The notes: generated by a model not told the origin, from the letters alone. Counted from the first letter of the stretch, positions 14,304 to 22,647 are shown. The stretch is 34,384 nucleotides of DNA from Oxalobacteraceae bacterium (GCA_027485795.1 JAIXQK010000010.1:1-34384), one strand, 5' to 3'. Numbers and translations: made by a program.

Positions 14304-15077
14304 TTATTGCGTCAGCCCTACGAGATCTTTCGCATGGCTGAAGCCCTGCATCCACAGCCACAGCATACGGCCGCCGATACTGTCGAGCGAAAGGATTAAA
14401 ACAAGAAAACCGGCAGCGATCGATGCCGGGAAGCCAACCGAGAAAATATTCAAACTGGGCGCAGCTCGAGTCACGATGCCGAGACCAATATTGATAAACA
14501 GTAGCGAGATCATCACGGGTAGTGCGATTAGCACACCGCCCAAAAACATCATGCCGCTCCAGGCAACGACTTTGCCGAATGCGACCTGACCCAAGATCAG
14601 CTTGCCGATCGGTACGGTCTGAAAACTATCAATCACCATCGACAGCATGATCACGTGACCGCCGAAGCCGAGAAAAATCAGGGTCGACATAATGACCAAG
14701 AACTGCGAGATCACCGGGACGTTACCGATATTGGGGTCGACCATGCTGGCCATCGATAAACCCATCGAGCCGGCAATCGTTTGACCGGCGAGCGAAATAG
14801 CACCGACCACGACTTGCAGCATCAGTCCCATCATGGCACCGATGAATAATTGGTTGACGATTTGAAGGAGGCCGTTGGCACTGAGTGGGTCAATCACGGG
14901 CCAATCAACCAGTGGGTAGACCAGAAACGTAATGGTCATCGCCAGCATGATGCGAATACGGACGGTCAGTGCATCGAGCGAGAAGAGCGGGGCCGCCATC
15001 AGCAGCGCAGAGATACGCAGCATCGGCCACAAAAAAGTGTAGAAGCGTTCGACGATTTCCGCAGCAAGCAGTGTCAT
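14304..15077 (-). CDS. fliR: Flagellar export gate protein FliR
   Basis: 257-residue membrane protein of the export gate, where it assembles with FliP and FliQ into the FliP5Q4R1 channel. Family stretches are visible: FLWPMLRISALLMAAPLF, then QLFIGAMMGLMLQVVVGAISLAGQ, and the GLSMASMVDP segment, with hydrophobic helices across almost the full length. Length matches FliR. ATG 15077; fliQ ends 34 bases upstream and flhB starts one base downstream, in the usual fliPQR-flhB order. Confidence 0.96.
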   Translation of the reverse strand: MTLLAAEIVERFYTFLWPMLRISALLMAAPLFSLDALTVRIRIMLAMTITFLVYPLVDWPVIDPLSANGLLQIVNQLFIGAMMGLMLQVVVGAISLAGQTIAGSMGLSMASMVDPNIGNVPVISQFLVIMSTLIFLGFGGHVIMLSMVIDSFQTVPIGKLILGQVAFGKVVAWSGMMFLGGVLIALPVMISLLFINIGLGIVTRAAPSLNIFSVGFPASIAAGFLVLILSLDSIGGRMLWLWMQGFSHAKDLVGLTQ

Positions 15078-15111
15078 GACTATTCAGCCTTCTGCGTCGA
15101 AGGCATCGTCC

Positions 15112-15381
15112 TCAGGAAAACATCGCGGGGATGCGTTTATAGACGTCGCGCGTATAGTCGACCATCATCCCGAGTTGCCAGCCACCAAACAGCGCTAGCG
15201 AGAGACCAAGCGCGACTAATTTTGGGATAAACGACAGTGTCGCCTCGTTGATCGAGGTTGCCGCTTGAATCACACCGATAAACAAACCAACGCCCAATGC
15301 GACGACCAACAGCGGACCGGAGATCAATAAAACAGCCCATAAGGCGCTACGGCCGAGGTCGATAACAGTGGCGATTTCCAT
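15112..15381 (-). CDS. fliQ: Flagellar export gate protein FliQ
   Basis: 89 residues with two membrane helices (about 15-38 and 52-72), the normal FliQ size and topology. Conserved stretches are GLFIGVIQAATSINEATLSFIPKL and a final FSxxP-type tail region. It surrounds FliP/FliR in the export gate. ATG 15381 has AAGGAG about seven bases upstream. It lies 21 bases after fliP and 34 before fliR. Confidence 0.95.
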   Translation of the reverse strand: MEIATVIDLGRSALWAVLLISGPLLVVALGVGLFIGVIQAATSINEATLSFIPKLVALGLSLALFGGWQLGMMVDYTRDVYKRIPAMFS

Positions 15382-15402
15382 GTCTGTCTCCTTCTTCTTT
15401 TT

Positions 15403-16155
15403 TTAGGGCATCGCGAAGCTCGAGGCGAGCGAGCCCATCAGCAAGCTCCAACCATCGACCAGCACGAACAGCATTAATTTAAACGGCATTGAGATCATCA
15501 TGGGTGACAGCATCATCATACCCATCGACATCAGTACCGATGACACGATCAGATCAATCACTACGAACGGGATATAGATTAGGAAGCCGATCGTAAAAGC
15601 GCTTTTCAGTTCCGAGGTAACAAACGCAGGCACCAGGGTCGTGAAGGGGATTGATTCCGGACCTTCCAGTTCATTCCTATTACGCGAGATTTCCATGAAC
15701 ATCGCGATATCTTCCTCGCGTGTCTGCGCCAGCATGAAACCGCGAACTGGTTTCTCAGCGTTTTCGAGTGCCTCTTCGAAAGCCATGCCTTGGTTCATGT
15801 AAGGCAAGATCGCGTTGTTATAAACATCGCTCATCACGGGTTGCATGATGAACAGCGTCAGAAACAGAGCAAGCCCTGCCAACACCTGGTTAGGTGGTGT
15901 TTGGCCGGTACCGAGCGCCTGACGCAAAATTGAGAAAACGATAATGATGCGAGTGAAGGCAGTCATCATCAGCAACATCGACGGCAGCAATGTCAGCACC
16001 GTCATCAGTGCCAGCAATTGCAGCGACAGGCTGTAGGCTTGTACGCCACCTTTGCCGGTTGCAACCGTCACCACCGGCATACCTTGGGCGAATGCGACGG
16101 CAGGAATCAGGGCTGGCAGTACCAGCAGCAGGAGGAGGGCGATGCGGCGTGCCAT
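15403..16155 (-). CDS. fliP: Flagellar export gate protein FliP
   Basis: 250 residues with an N-terminal signal peptide ([23 protein letters not shown]), as expected for FliP, the core of the export pore. Family signatures are [42 protein letters not shown] and, at the end, [34 protein letters not shown] 16155 is preferred over the TTG six bases upstream, because AAGGACAAGG precedes it at suitable spacing. It begins two bases after the fliO stop. Confidence 0.96.
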   Translation of the reverse strand: MARRIALLLLLVLPALIPAVAFAQGMPVVTVATGKGGVQAYSLSLQLLALMTVLTLLPSMLLMMTAFTRIIIVFSILRQALGTGQTPPNQVLAGLALFLTLFIMQPVMSDVYNNAILPYMNQGMAFEEALENAEKPVRGFMLAQTREEDIAMFMEISRNRNELEGPESIPFTTLVPAFVTSELKSAFTIGFLIYIPFVVIDLIVSSVLMSMGMMMLSPMMISMPFKLMLFVLVDGWSLLMGSLASSFAMP

Positions 16156-16157
16156 GA

Positions 16158-16535
16158 TCAAGCCTTGTCCTTATTCTGTGCGGCGGCCAGTAGGGCCGAC
16201 AAACGACGCGCCATCGGCGCTAGCGAGTTATTGCCTTCTTCGGCAGTTGCAGGGTTAGCTTCTGTCTGGAGCTCATCCGCGCTGACCGGGAAGGTAGCGA
16301 TAGCGTTAATCTGTTGTGGCGAGACGCCGATCAACACATCCTGATCTTTCACGCGCAGCAGCACCACTTTTTGGCGCGGCGCGACTGAGACCATCTCAAT
16401 CACTTTGATTTTACGAGCCGGCATGCCGAGCAGATTGCCACCCTGCATGCGCTTGAGTACGTACAGCACTCCGCCGAGCAGTGCGAGCACAATCGCGAAA
16501 TTCATCGCAACGTATAGCCAGTTCGTGGAGCCCAT
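16158..16535 (-). CDS. fliO: Flagellar export assembly factor FliO
   Basis: 125 residues with one membrane helix near the N-terminus (about 9-27), then a cytoplasmic domain containing [34 protein letters not shown], the conserved FliO stretch. FliO is a scaffold for FliP assembly. Length and position between fliN and fliP are standard. ATG 16535; fliN ends 32 bases upstream. Confidence 0.93.
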   Translation of the reverse strand: MGSTNWLYVAMNFAIVLALLGGVLYVLKRMQGGNLLGMPARKIKVIEMVSVAPRQKVVLLRVKDQDVLIGVSPQQINAIATFPVSADELQTEANPATAEEGNNSLAPMARRLSALLAAAQNKDKA

Positions 16536-16567
16536 GGAAAGTACCTTCGTCGGATTGCGATGCCGAA

Positions 16568-16894
16568 TTATAGATTGCGCATGCGGTCAGACGCCGGCAC
16601 CACGCGGGTGAGGCGGATGCCGTAGCGATCATTCACCAGCACGACTTCGCCTTGTGCAACCACAGTGTCGTTGACCAGCAGGTCGAGCGGTTCACCGGCA
16701 ATACGCTCTAGCTCGACGACCGAGCCCTGCGTGAGTCGCAGCAAATCGCGAATTTTCATCTTGGTGCGACCCACTTCAACCTTGATCGCGACCGAGATAT
16801 TTTGCAGTACATCGGGGTTGATCTGGTGGTTAGGCATCGCACCGGCTTGTGGCTCGGTGAGCGCGTTGTCGTTGTCCTGGACGGTATCGTTCAT
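16568..16894 (-). CDS. fliN: Flagellar C-ring switch protein FliN
   Basis: 108 residues. The C-terminal SpoA/FliN domain (about 33-105) reads ISVAIKVEVGRTKMKIRDLLRLTQGSVVELER, AGEPLDLLVNDTVVAQGEVVLVNDRYGIRLTRVV, matching FliN across the domain. The N-terminal 30 residues are a variable acidic, Gln/Asn-rich arm. ATG 16894 has AGGA upstream; a longer open frame to 16957 would run into fliM and is not needed. With FliM and FliG it forms the cytoplasmic switch ring and helps cargo docking through FliH. Confidence 0.96.
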   Translation of the reverse strand: MNDTVQDNDNALTEPQAGAMPNHQINPDVLQNISVAIKVEVGRTKMKIRDLLRLTQGSVVELERIAGEPLDLLVNDTVVAQGEVVLVNDRYGIRLTRVVPASDRMRNL

Positions 16895-16910
16895 GATGCT
16901 TCCTCGGTGG

Positions 16911-17957
16911 TTAGAGGGTTTCTGGGTTGGTTGCACGCTCGACGCGAACGGCAACATTGGGGCCAGACATGCCGACCTGGCATTCGAAGGCGGGCAGGCC
17001 GCCGATAATCATGGTGGCCAGTTCCGGTTTCTTGAAGAACAGCAGATCGCCTTCTTTCAGATGGCTGACCTGATCATAATGTGCAACCACGGTGCCCAGC
17101 AGTACCTGAATATCGAGCAGCGAATCGCCGACCGCAATCGTCAGTTCATTACGCCATTTCTGGTCAGATTCTTCGCTACCATCGGCTTGTACGCGGTTAC
17201 GCAGCAGATCGCGCAGCGGCTTCAGTGATGCATACGGATAAACCAGATCCACAAAACCTTTCACGCCACCAGCGCTCTCGGTTTCGAAGCGTGACATGAT
17301 CACCAGATCATTTTCATCAGCGATCTGTGCGAATTGTGGGTTGATTTCCGAGCCAACATGATCAAAGTCGACCGACAGCAGCGGCGCCCAGGCCTCTTTT
17401 AGCGAGCGGAAGAACACCTCAAGGATGATCTTCACGATACGCGACTCAGTCGGCGTGAACATACGCGTTGGCGGCAGCCAGTTCGCTGGCAGCGGTTCGC
17501 CTTCTTTATCAGTAGCGCGGCGGCGTGGGCTGCCCGGCATGCCGGATCCAGTGCCACCAAAGAAATTGTCGAGTGCAGAGAAGACCAGCGTCGGTTCGAT
17601 CGTCACCAACGAGAAACCGCGCAGGGGGTTGATACGAATCGTGTTGACCGCGAGTGGCGGACGCAAGTCTTTCAGATAGTCACCGAAGCGAACAATTTGT
17701 GCGCGCGACGGGTTGATACGTGGGCTGGTGCGCAGCACCTCCATCAATCCAAGGCGGAACAAGCGCACAAAACGCTCGTTGATCATCTCGATCGAAGAGG
17801 TGTTAACGCCGAGCGTGCTGTCCTCACTCGCCAGGTCGTGCTTCTTGACCCGAGTCGTGAGGTTGAAGCCGGTATCAACCTCGATAGTGCCGTCGTCAAC
17901 GCCCTCGGCCAAAGCGGCCAGTTCTTCCGGTGACAGCAGATTGCTCGTCTCAGCCAT
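16911..17957 (-). CDS. fliM: Flagellar motor switch protein FliM
   Basis: 348 residues in the usual three parts. The N-terminal CheY-P binding segment is NLLSPEELAALAEGVDDG, the FliM version of the EN/DN-type motif with LSxxEIDAL-like spacing. The middle CheC-like domain (about 50-240) holds RLFRLGLMEVLR, NPLRGFSLVTIEPTLVFSALDNFFGG. The C-terminal SpoA domain (about 255-340) holds LTIAVGDSLLDIQVLLGTVVAHYDQVSHLKEGDLL. It links FliG to FliN and takes the CheY signal. An insert of about 20 residues (ATDKEGEPLPANWLPPTR) follows the FFGG motif. It starts 34 bases after fliL and ends 16 before fliN. Confidence 0.96.
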   Translation of the reverse strand: MAETSNLLSPEELAALAEGVDDGTIEVDTGFNLTTRVKKHDLASEDSTLGVNTSSIEMINERFVRLFRLGLMEVLRTSPRINPSRAQIVRFGDYLKDLRPPLAVNTIRINPLRGFSLVTIEPTLVFSALDNFFGGTGSGMPGSPRRRATDKEGEPLPANWLPPTRMFTPTESRIVKIILEVFFRSLKEAWAPLLSVDFDHVGSEINPQFAQIADENDLVIMSRFETESAGGVKGFVDLVYPYASLKPLRDLLRNRVQADGSEESDQKWRNELTIAVGDSLLDIQVLLGTVVAHYDQVSHLKEGDLLFFKKPELATMIIGGLPAFECQVGMSGPNVAVRVERATNPETL

Positions 17958-17991
17958 GATGTCAGTCTTTATTAACTAAAGGGCCTGTGGC

Positions 17992-18669
17992 TTACTGCAC
18001 CACGAATTCGCTGAACATGACTTCTTCGATACCGCCGAAGCCTTCGTATTTCTCGAGCAGCGAGTTGATCACGACACGAATCTCTTCAGCCAGTTGCTTA
18101 CGGAAATCCGGATCTTTCAAATCAGCCTCGGTCTTGGTACGCATCAGATCGAGAATACCGGCACGTAGTGCGAGTTCATGCGTCTTCACGTTCTTGATCA
18201 CGCGGTCATCGTAGTGCGTCATGATGGTCAGTGTGACTTGCATCACCTTGCGCGAACCGGACAGGTTCGACAGCATCGGCTTTTCCAGCGAGTAGTAGTT
18301 GAACTTCCAACGCTGGTTGTCCGCATCGGGCGAGACCAATTCCTTGGCCGGTGCTTCTGCACCTGGTTTGGCTGGTGCGCCATGACCGTCATCGGCCTTG
18401 GCATCGCCGTGGCCGTCGCCGCCTTTGGCATCACCGTGGCCGTCACCGCCACCGTGCTCGCCATCGAGCTTTTCAAGTTGAGCGTCCACTGCTTCTTTCG
18501 CCTGTTCCTTCTTCGAGAAGAAACCAGTGGCGAGCAGGGTACCGCCGACGGAGGCACCAATGATGAACAATACGGCCACCACCATCAGGACGATCTTAAT
18601 AATCGCCTTTTTCTTCGAGGGCGCGCCTTCCGCTTGTTCTTCTGGTGCTGCTGCAGCTTCTTCAGCCAT
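17992..18669 (-). CDS. fliL: Flagellar basal-body protein FliL with a His/Gly/Asp-rich linker
   Basis: 225 residues, long for FliL (typically about 150-180). A cytoplasmic N-terminal part is followed by one membrane helix (about 23-47, IIKIVLMVVAVLFIIGASVGGTLL), then an inserted linker at about 68-105 made of GDGHGDAK-type repeats, then the FliL domain (YYSLEKPMLSNLSGSRKVMQVTLTIMT, ELALRAGILDLMRTKTEADL, FRKQLAEEIRVVINSLLEKY), ending EVMFSEFVVQ as is typical. FliL rings the stator and aids torque. ATG 18669 is chosen because GGAGG sits five bases upstream; a TTG at 18681 is less likely. Confidence 0.95.
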   Translation of the reverse strand: MAEEAAAAPEEQAEGAPSKKKAIIKIVLMVVAVLFIIGASVGGTLLATGFFSKKEQAKEAVDAQLEKLDGEHGGGDGHGDAKGGDGHGDAKADDGHGAPAKPGAEAPAKELVSPDADNQRWKFNYYSLEKPMLSNLSGSRKVMQVTLTIMTHYDDRVIKNVKTHELALRAGILDLMRTKTEADLKDPDFRKQLAEEIRVVINSLLEKYEGFGGIEEVMFSEFVVQ

Positions 18670-18708
18670 CACATCCTCCAACTGTCTAAAACGTCTTGTT
18701 CAGGTCAA

Positions 18709-20253
18709 TCACACCAACACATCCAACCCATCACTCGAGCCAGCGGTGCTGCGTGCAGGAGGCAAGGTGCTTGGGGCGGGGCTCTCAGCTACCGAACGTC
18801 GGGAACCGACTCCGGCGACACCTGAAGACTGCTTGCCAGGTGTCGGATTTCCGCCATGTTGCGACTCTTGCCTTACGTTAACATCAACAGAAGCAACCTC
18901 CATGCCAAGCTGAGCCAATACCTCCCTTAGCTTCGGCAGACCCTCGGCAATCAAGTCCCGGGTAGCCATTTGGCTGGCGCTGAAGCTGGCCTGAAGTTCG
19001 CCGCGGTTCATATTGAGTTGTATGTCGATGTTGCCAAGGTCTTTTGGCCGCAAGGCCATTTCGACTTTCCAGTCACCGCGGGCAATCTGGGCAGAAAGGC
19101 GCTGACCCAGAGCTTCGGCCAGTCGTTGCGACAGCTTGTCGTATTGCTCGGCGCGCATGTCCAGGTCGCTACGGGCAGCTTGTTCAGCGGCACTCGGGTT
19201 GGGCAGCGGGTTTCCGGTGGGCTGACGGCCCTCCGTTTGGCGTTGCTGCATCAGTTGCTGCAGTTCGTTGTCATTTAGACCAGTGTCCAGCATCAGCACT
19301 TCGGATACCACCTCGCTGGACGCGGATTGTGAGTATTGAGCAGATTGGGCAGTCCCGGTCATTGGATTACTGTTAGTCAGCATCTCGCCAAAGCGCTCGC
19401 TGCGTTGGCTGACCTGTTTCATCTGCTGGCGTCGCGCGAATTGGCTGGCCTCGGCAGCACCCAAGATCAGGCTGGCCGCTAGCGATTGGTTCGATGCCTC
19501 CGGGTGCACTGCCTGCTCAGCCGCCGCTAGCTTTGCCATCTCGCCGGGAGCGGGCATGGCGCGTATCCCGTTCAGGCCAAACAGGCCGGAGGAGAGTGGG
19601 CCGGCGGCCGGTGCTTGGTTTGATGCGCCCAAGGCATTCGCTTCGCCAATCCGCCAGCTGAGACGGGCATCCGGTCCGAGATCGAGTGATTCACCTTCCA
19701 TGGCCGCCGCCTGTGCGGCCAACAAGGCATTGTCTTTTGCCGGGTCGATGGCTGGCGTTGCTGCGTTCAGCGCGGATGCGGCCTGTTTGCCGCTGAATAC
19801 GGCGGCTGCCAGCAAATCATTAGCGCTTGGACTCTCGCCACTGCCTGTCATGGACGGGTCCATCGTCGACAGTGCAGAACCCAGGGTTTGCAATTCCGGC
19901 GCACCGCGTCGCCCAAAAATCATGGCCAAGGCGTCTTCATCCAAGCCCTGAGAGCGTGCGAAGGCCATCAGGCTGTCGTCGCTGATCGCGGGCTCGGTAC
20001 TGGTAATGATATGCACCGAAGGGCCAAGAATCTCCGAGGCCAAGCCGGTTGCCGGCGTCGCGCTCTGGCCAGTGTCGACCGCCGGGGCGGCAAGATTTTG
20101 CCCCGGCATACCCTCCATCATTGCCCCGAATAGATTGGAGAATTCGTCCGAAGCGTCTGCAGGGTTTGCGCCCGCTTTCCCGGAAGTCCTTGATTTATCA
20201 AGAGCTTTTACCGAACTGGCGGCCTGATTGGATGAATGGTGTACAGAGGTCAT
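18709..20253 (-). CDS. fliK: Flagellar hook-length control protein FliK
   Basis: 514 residues. Residues 1-370 are low-complexity, rich in Ala, Ser, Gln and Pro, as in FliK ruler segments. The C-terminal hook-length domain (about 375-465) carries QRLSAQIARGDWKVEMALRPKDLGNIDIQLNMNRGELQASFSAS and LPKLREVLAQLGMEVASVDV, the family core that contacts FlhB to stop hook export. First gene of the fliKLMNOPQR-flhB operon; fliL starts 39 bases later. ATG 20253. A sigma-54-like element lies about 43 bases upstream. Confidence 0.93.
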   Translation of the reverse strand: MTSVHHSSNQAASSVKALDKSRTSGKAGANPADASDEFSNLFGAMMEGMPGQNLAAPAVDTGQSATPATGLASEILGPSVHIITSTEPAISDDSLMAFARSQGLDEDALAMIFGRRGAPELQTLGSALSTMDPSMTGSGESPSANDLLAAAVFSGKQAASALNAATPAIDPAKDNALLAAQAAAMEGESLDLGPDARLSWRIGEANALGASNQAPAAGPLSSGLFGLNGIRAMPAPGEMAKLAAAEQAVHPEASNQSLAASLILGAAEASQFARRQQMKQVSQRSERFGEMLTNSNPMTGTAQSAQYSQSASSEVVSEVLMLDTGLNDNELQQLMQQRQTEGRQPTGNPLPNPSAAEQAARSDLDMRAEQYDKLSQRLAEALGQRLSAQIARGDWKVEMALRPKDLGNIDIQLNMNRGELQASFSASQMATRDLIAEGLPKLREVLAQLGMEVASVDVNVRQESQHGGNPTPGKQSSGVAGVGSRRSVAESPAPSTLPPARSTAGSSDGLDVLV

Positions 20254-20295
20254 AGTGCTTCGCTTCCTTGCAAAAATCGGTTCTGTGGACCTTTA

Positions 20296-20311
20296 TGCAA
20301 GAACCGTGTCA
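20296..20311 (-). promoter_or_regulatory. Sigma-54-like promoter upstream of fliK (imperfect -24 element)
   Basis: On the minus strand the site reads TGACACG-GTTC-TTGCA, compared with the consensus TGGCACG-N4-TTGCA. The -12 element and spacing are perfect and the only mismatch is A for the second G of the -24 pair, which is normally almost invariant. It lies 43 bases before the fliK start, and no other promoter is visible for this operon. Confidence 0.5.
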
Positions 20312-20370
20312 GCCTGACCCCGGCAGCGGGATTTGCCGCAAGCGAGGCCGAAATCTCTGCCCGCGCGGGC

Positions 20371-20403
20371 AAAAAAAATCCCGCCACGTCACCGCGGCGG
20401 GAT
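20371..20403 (-). terminator. Rho-independent terminator of fliS
   Basis: Eight-base stem ATCCCGCC / GGCGGGAT with a 10-base loop, followed by a seven-T tract on the minus strand. It starts 34 bases after the fliS stop and isolates fliS from the fliK operon. Confidence 0.9.
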
Positions 20404-20436
20404 GCCCCTTGGTCTGGCGCGCTGCGCGCGCTCGGA

Positions 20437-20856
20437 TCAGTTGACTGCGGCCATTCGCTGCGATGCGGGTACCAGCTGCGGCACCATCGCCCACGCGCCT
20501 CGGATCTCGCTCATGAGGTTATGGACTTCCGCCAGTGCCTCGAGATCATTGTGCGCGTTCACATGGAACAGGCGTCGGGTGACGTAGCTATATAAATCAT
20601 TCAGGTTACGAGCGATGTCGCCGCCTTTGTCAAAGTCGAGGGCACCCTGCAGACCCACGACGATACGGCCGGCGCGCGCCAAAGCCTTGGATTTCTCCAT
20701 GATCGAGCCGCGCTCGATATGGCCCTTGGCGGTCGCTAAGCTCTCGATCAAGCCATCAAACAGCATTTGAATCAGCTGTACGTTGTCGGCTGCGGCTACA
20801 CCCGTGGTGACTTTCACGTCGCCATAGCTGGCTAATGCACGTTCTCTCATGTTCAT
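20437..20856 (-). CDS. fliS: Flagellin export chaperone FliS
   Basis: 139 residues, the normal FliS length. The fold is helical throughout, with the conserved region NVQLIQMLFDGLIESLATAKGHIERG, IVVGLQGALDFDKGGDIARNLNDLYSYVTRRLF, and LMSEIRGAW. FliS caps the flagellin C-terminus before export. I start it at ATG 20856, with GGAG nine bases upstream, not at the ATG at 20880. It stands alone with its own sigma-28 promoter and terminator; its usual partners fliC and fliD are outside this window, so fliS here is an orphan relative to the common fliC-fliD-fliS order. Confidence 0.94.
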   Translation of the reverse strand: MNMRERALASYGDVKVTTGVAAADNVQLIQMLFDGLIESLATAKGHIERGSIMEKSKALARAGRIVVGLQGALDFDKGGDIARNLNDLYSYVTRRLFHVNAHNDLEALAEVHNLMSEIRGAWAMVPQLVPASQRMAAVN

Positions 20857-20893
20857 GGTCTGTCGCTCCAAGTAAATCATTGCGTCAGACCTA

Positions 20894-20920
20894 TGATCGG
20901 CACCGCCGTCACAAGCTTTA
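20894..20920 (-). promoter_or_regulatory. Sigma-28 (FliA) promoter of fliS
   Basis: Minus strand reads TAAA, exactly 15 bases, then GCCGATCA, against the consensus TAAA-N15-GCCGATAA (one mismatch). It ends 37 bases before the fliS start, in the right orientation. A filament-class chaperone under FliA control fits known flagellar hierarchies. Confidence 0.85.
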
Positions 20921-20951
20921 GTGAGCTTTCGTTACGGCACCAAGAACTGGG

Positions 20952-20977
20952 ATCAGCGGCAATAACTTGCCGCTGAT
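20952..20977. repeat. 11-bp perfect inverted repeat with core CGGCAA-N4-TTGCCG
   Basis: Stem ATCAGCGGCAA / TTGCCGCTGAT with a TAAC loop, between the stop of the minus-strand gene at 20993 and the fliS promoter. No T tract follows on the minus strand, so an intrinsic terminator is doubtful. The core CGGCAA-N4-TTGCCG recurs at 34257-34272 upstream of a sigma-54 promoter, which suggests a protein-binding site. Confidence 0.7.
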
Positions 20978-20992
20978 TGTGATGATTGTTTC

Positions 20993-21886
20993 TTAAGCGC
21001 CTGCTTTCGCCTCCGCCTTGTCCTTGTCCTGCTCGGGCGTCTCGCTGCCAGCGACGGTCGTGGCTGGAGTGTCGGCGGCATTCGCTTCCACTGCTTGATC
21101 GGTTTGCGCAGCGGCCTGCACATCGGTGTTTGGTCCAGTGCCGAGTTCGGCGGCGACGGGCTCCCGATTATCCGTTAGCTCTGGCGTCAGGGTGTCGGGG
21201 GTTTCCGGCGCCGGTAGTGCGGCAATTGCGGCCCCATCAGAAGCCGATGCGTTTTCATTATCTTCGGCGCTGGTTTCCTGGTCGTTGGCTTGATCTTCTT
21301 CGCCCGCTTCGTCTTCTGCTGGCTTGGGTCGATCCAGATGCGGCATCAGAATCGCCGACAGCGAGTTCGGTGGTAGCCCAACAGCAGTGAACAGTGCGTC
21401 GCCCAAAATATCAATCTGATTGCGAATCGGCTCGCGGTCTTCTTCTGCGGTGGTCGCAATCGCGTAGCCGGCGCGATAAATACCGGAGGCAAATTCATGC
21501 GGTATCCAGGACTCAACCTCACCGCGCAGGGTCGGCACCATGCGATCACACCGCACCGGGCTGGCAAATCCTTCACGGCCGTCCAGCTTGCCGTCCTCAA
21601 ACAGCAGCTCCAGATGTTTTTGCAGCACCAGGTCATAACGCGGACGGATCGCTGCAATTTTCTTCTGATCCCAACCCGGCATCGGCACGCCAATCAGCGC
21701 GTCCCACAGGTTTTTGCCGGTCAGGCCACCAAACATAGCGGCAGGGTCAATATGACCTCGTTGCGGAATGTCGGAGTGCTTGTGTATTTCATTCACGCGA
21801 TCAAGCATGAAGAATACGACCAGCAGCATGCCGACCAGCCCGGTAAAAATCAGTAGCAGCAGGATGGTATTCATTTGCGGCCCCAT
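20993..21886 (-). CDS. Membrane-anchored protein following fliA, function unknown
   Basis: About 297 residues, not recognised. One N-terminal membrane helix (roughly residues 6-26, ILLLLIFTGLVGMLLVVFFML) is followed by a soluble domain to about residue 185 with KNLWDALIGVPMPGWDQKK, RYDLVLQKHLELLFEDGKLDG and RNQIDILGDALFTAVGLPPNSL. The last 100 residues are acidic, Ala/Glu/Asp/Thr-rich and probably disordered. ATG at 21886 or 21874 is more likely than the TTG at 21901. It lies 35 bases after fliA, where Pseudomonas and Vibrio carry cheY-cheZ, so it is probably co-transcribed with flhA-flhF-flhG-fliA. No chemotaxis motif is visible. Confidence 0.75.
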   Translation of the reverse strand: MGPQMNTILLLLIFTGLVGMLLVVFFMLDRVNEIHKHSDIPQRGHIDPAAMFGGLTGKNLWDALIGVPMPGWDQKKIAAIRPRYDLVLQKHLELLFEDGKLDGREGFASPVRCDRMVPTLRGEVESWIPHEFASGIYRAGYAIATTAEEDREPIRNQIDILGDALFTAVGLPPNSLSAILMPHLDRPKPAEDEAGEEDQANDQETSAEDNENASASDGAAIAALPAPETPDTLTPELTDNREPVAAELGTGPNTDVQAAAQTDQAVEANAADTPATTVAGSETPEQDKDKAEAKAGA

Positions 21887-21921
21887 AGGTATCTCATCCA
21901 ATGCATCATTTGGTTCTTCGA

Positions 21922-22644
21922 TCAGCGCAGCGCTGGCTCCGGGTTGAGTTGTGAGCGCAGCTTCTTTACATTAGCCGACAGAATCTGCGACACGCGCGAC
22001 TCCGATACACCCAATACCTCACCGATCTCGCGCAGGTTCAATTCTTCTACGTAGTAGAGCGAGATCACCAGCTTGTCACGCTCGGGCAAACTATCGATAG
22101 CAGCGGTCAACGAATCCATCATTTCGGCTTCTTCGACAATCGACTCCGGTTGACGCGAAGACTGCTCGGGTAGTTGCATCACTTCATCGGCGACGACTTC
22201 AATCGAATAGGTTTCAAACTGTCTGGCGGCACCGCGATCTTTTTCATAGGTGTCCAGCTCCATCCCCAAAAACGCGGCCAGCTCTGCTTGTGTTGGGGCG
22301 CGCCCGAGTTCCGATGCAAGCGCCTGACTGGCGCTGTTTTGGGATTTGTTGAACGCGACCGCAGAGCGGGGCAGGAAAGAGAGTCGACGAACCTCATCGA
22401 TCATTGCACCGCGAATTCGTGTGTGTGCATAGCTCTCGAAGGCCACACCTTTACCGGTATCAAACGATCGTGCAGCTTCGATCAAGCCGATCATGCCCAC
22501 TTGCACCAGCTCATCCACTTCCATGAATGGTGGGATGCGTGCTTTGAGATGGACCGCGATGCGCTTGACCATGCCGAGATGCTCCAAAATCAGGGCCTCG
22601 CCGCGGTCACAGGTTTCTTCGTACAGCCGGATTGACGGTGGCAT
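21922..22644 (-). CDS. fliA: Flagellar sigma factor FliA (sigma-28)
   Basis: 240 residues, the usual length. Region 2 reads LVQVGMIGLIEAARSFDTGKGVAFESYAHTRIRGAMIDEVR, the sigma-28 hallmark, and region 4 ends with the helix-turn-helix LNLREIGEVLGVSESRVSQI. It recognises TAAA-N15-GCCGATAA promoters, three of which I find in this window. It begins three bases after flhG, with GGAGG inside the end of flhG, so it is tightly coupled. FlgM, its inhibitor, is encoded at 31897-32214. Confidence 0.96.
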   Translation of the reverse strand: MPPSIRLYEETCDRGEALILEHLGMVKRIAVHLKARIPPFMEVDELVQVGMIGLIEAARSFDTGKGVAFESYAHTRIRGAMIDEVRRLSFLPRSAVAFNKSQNSASQALASELGRAPTQAELAAFLGMELDTYEKDRGAARQFETYSIEVVADEVMQLPEQSSRQPESIVEEAEMMDSLTAAIDSLPERDKLVISLYYVEELNLREIGEVLGVSESRVSQILSANVKKLRSQLNPEPALR

Positions 22645-22647
22645 AGC

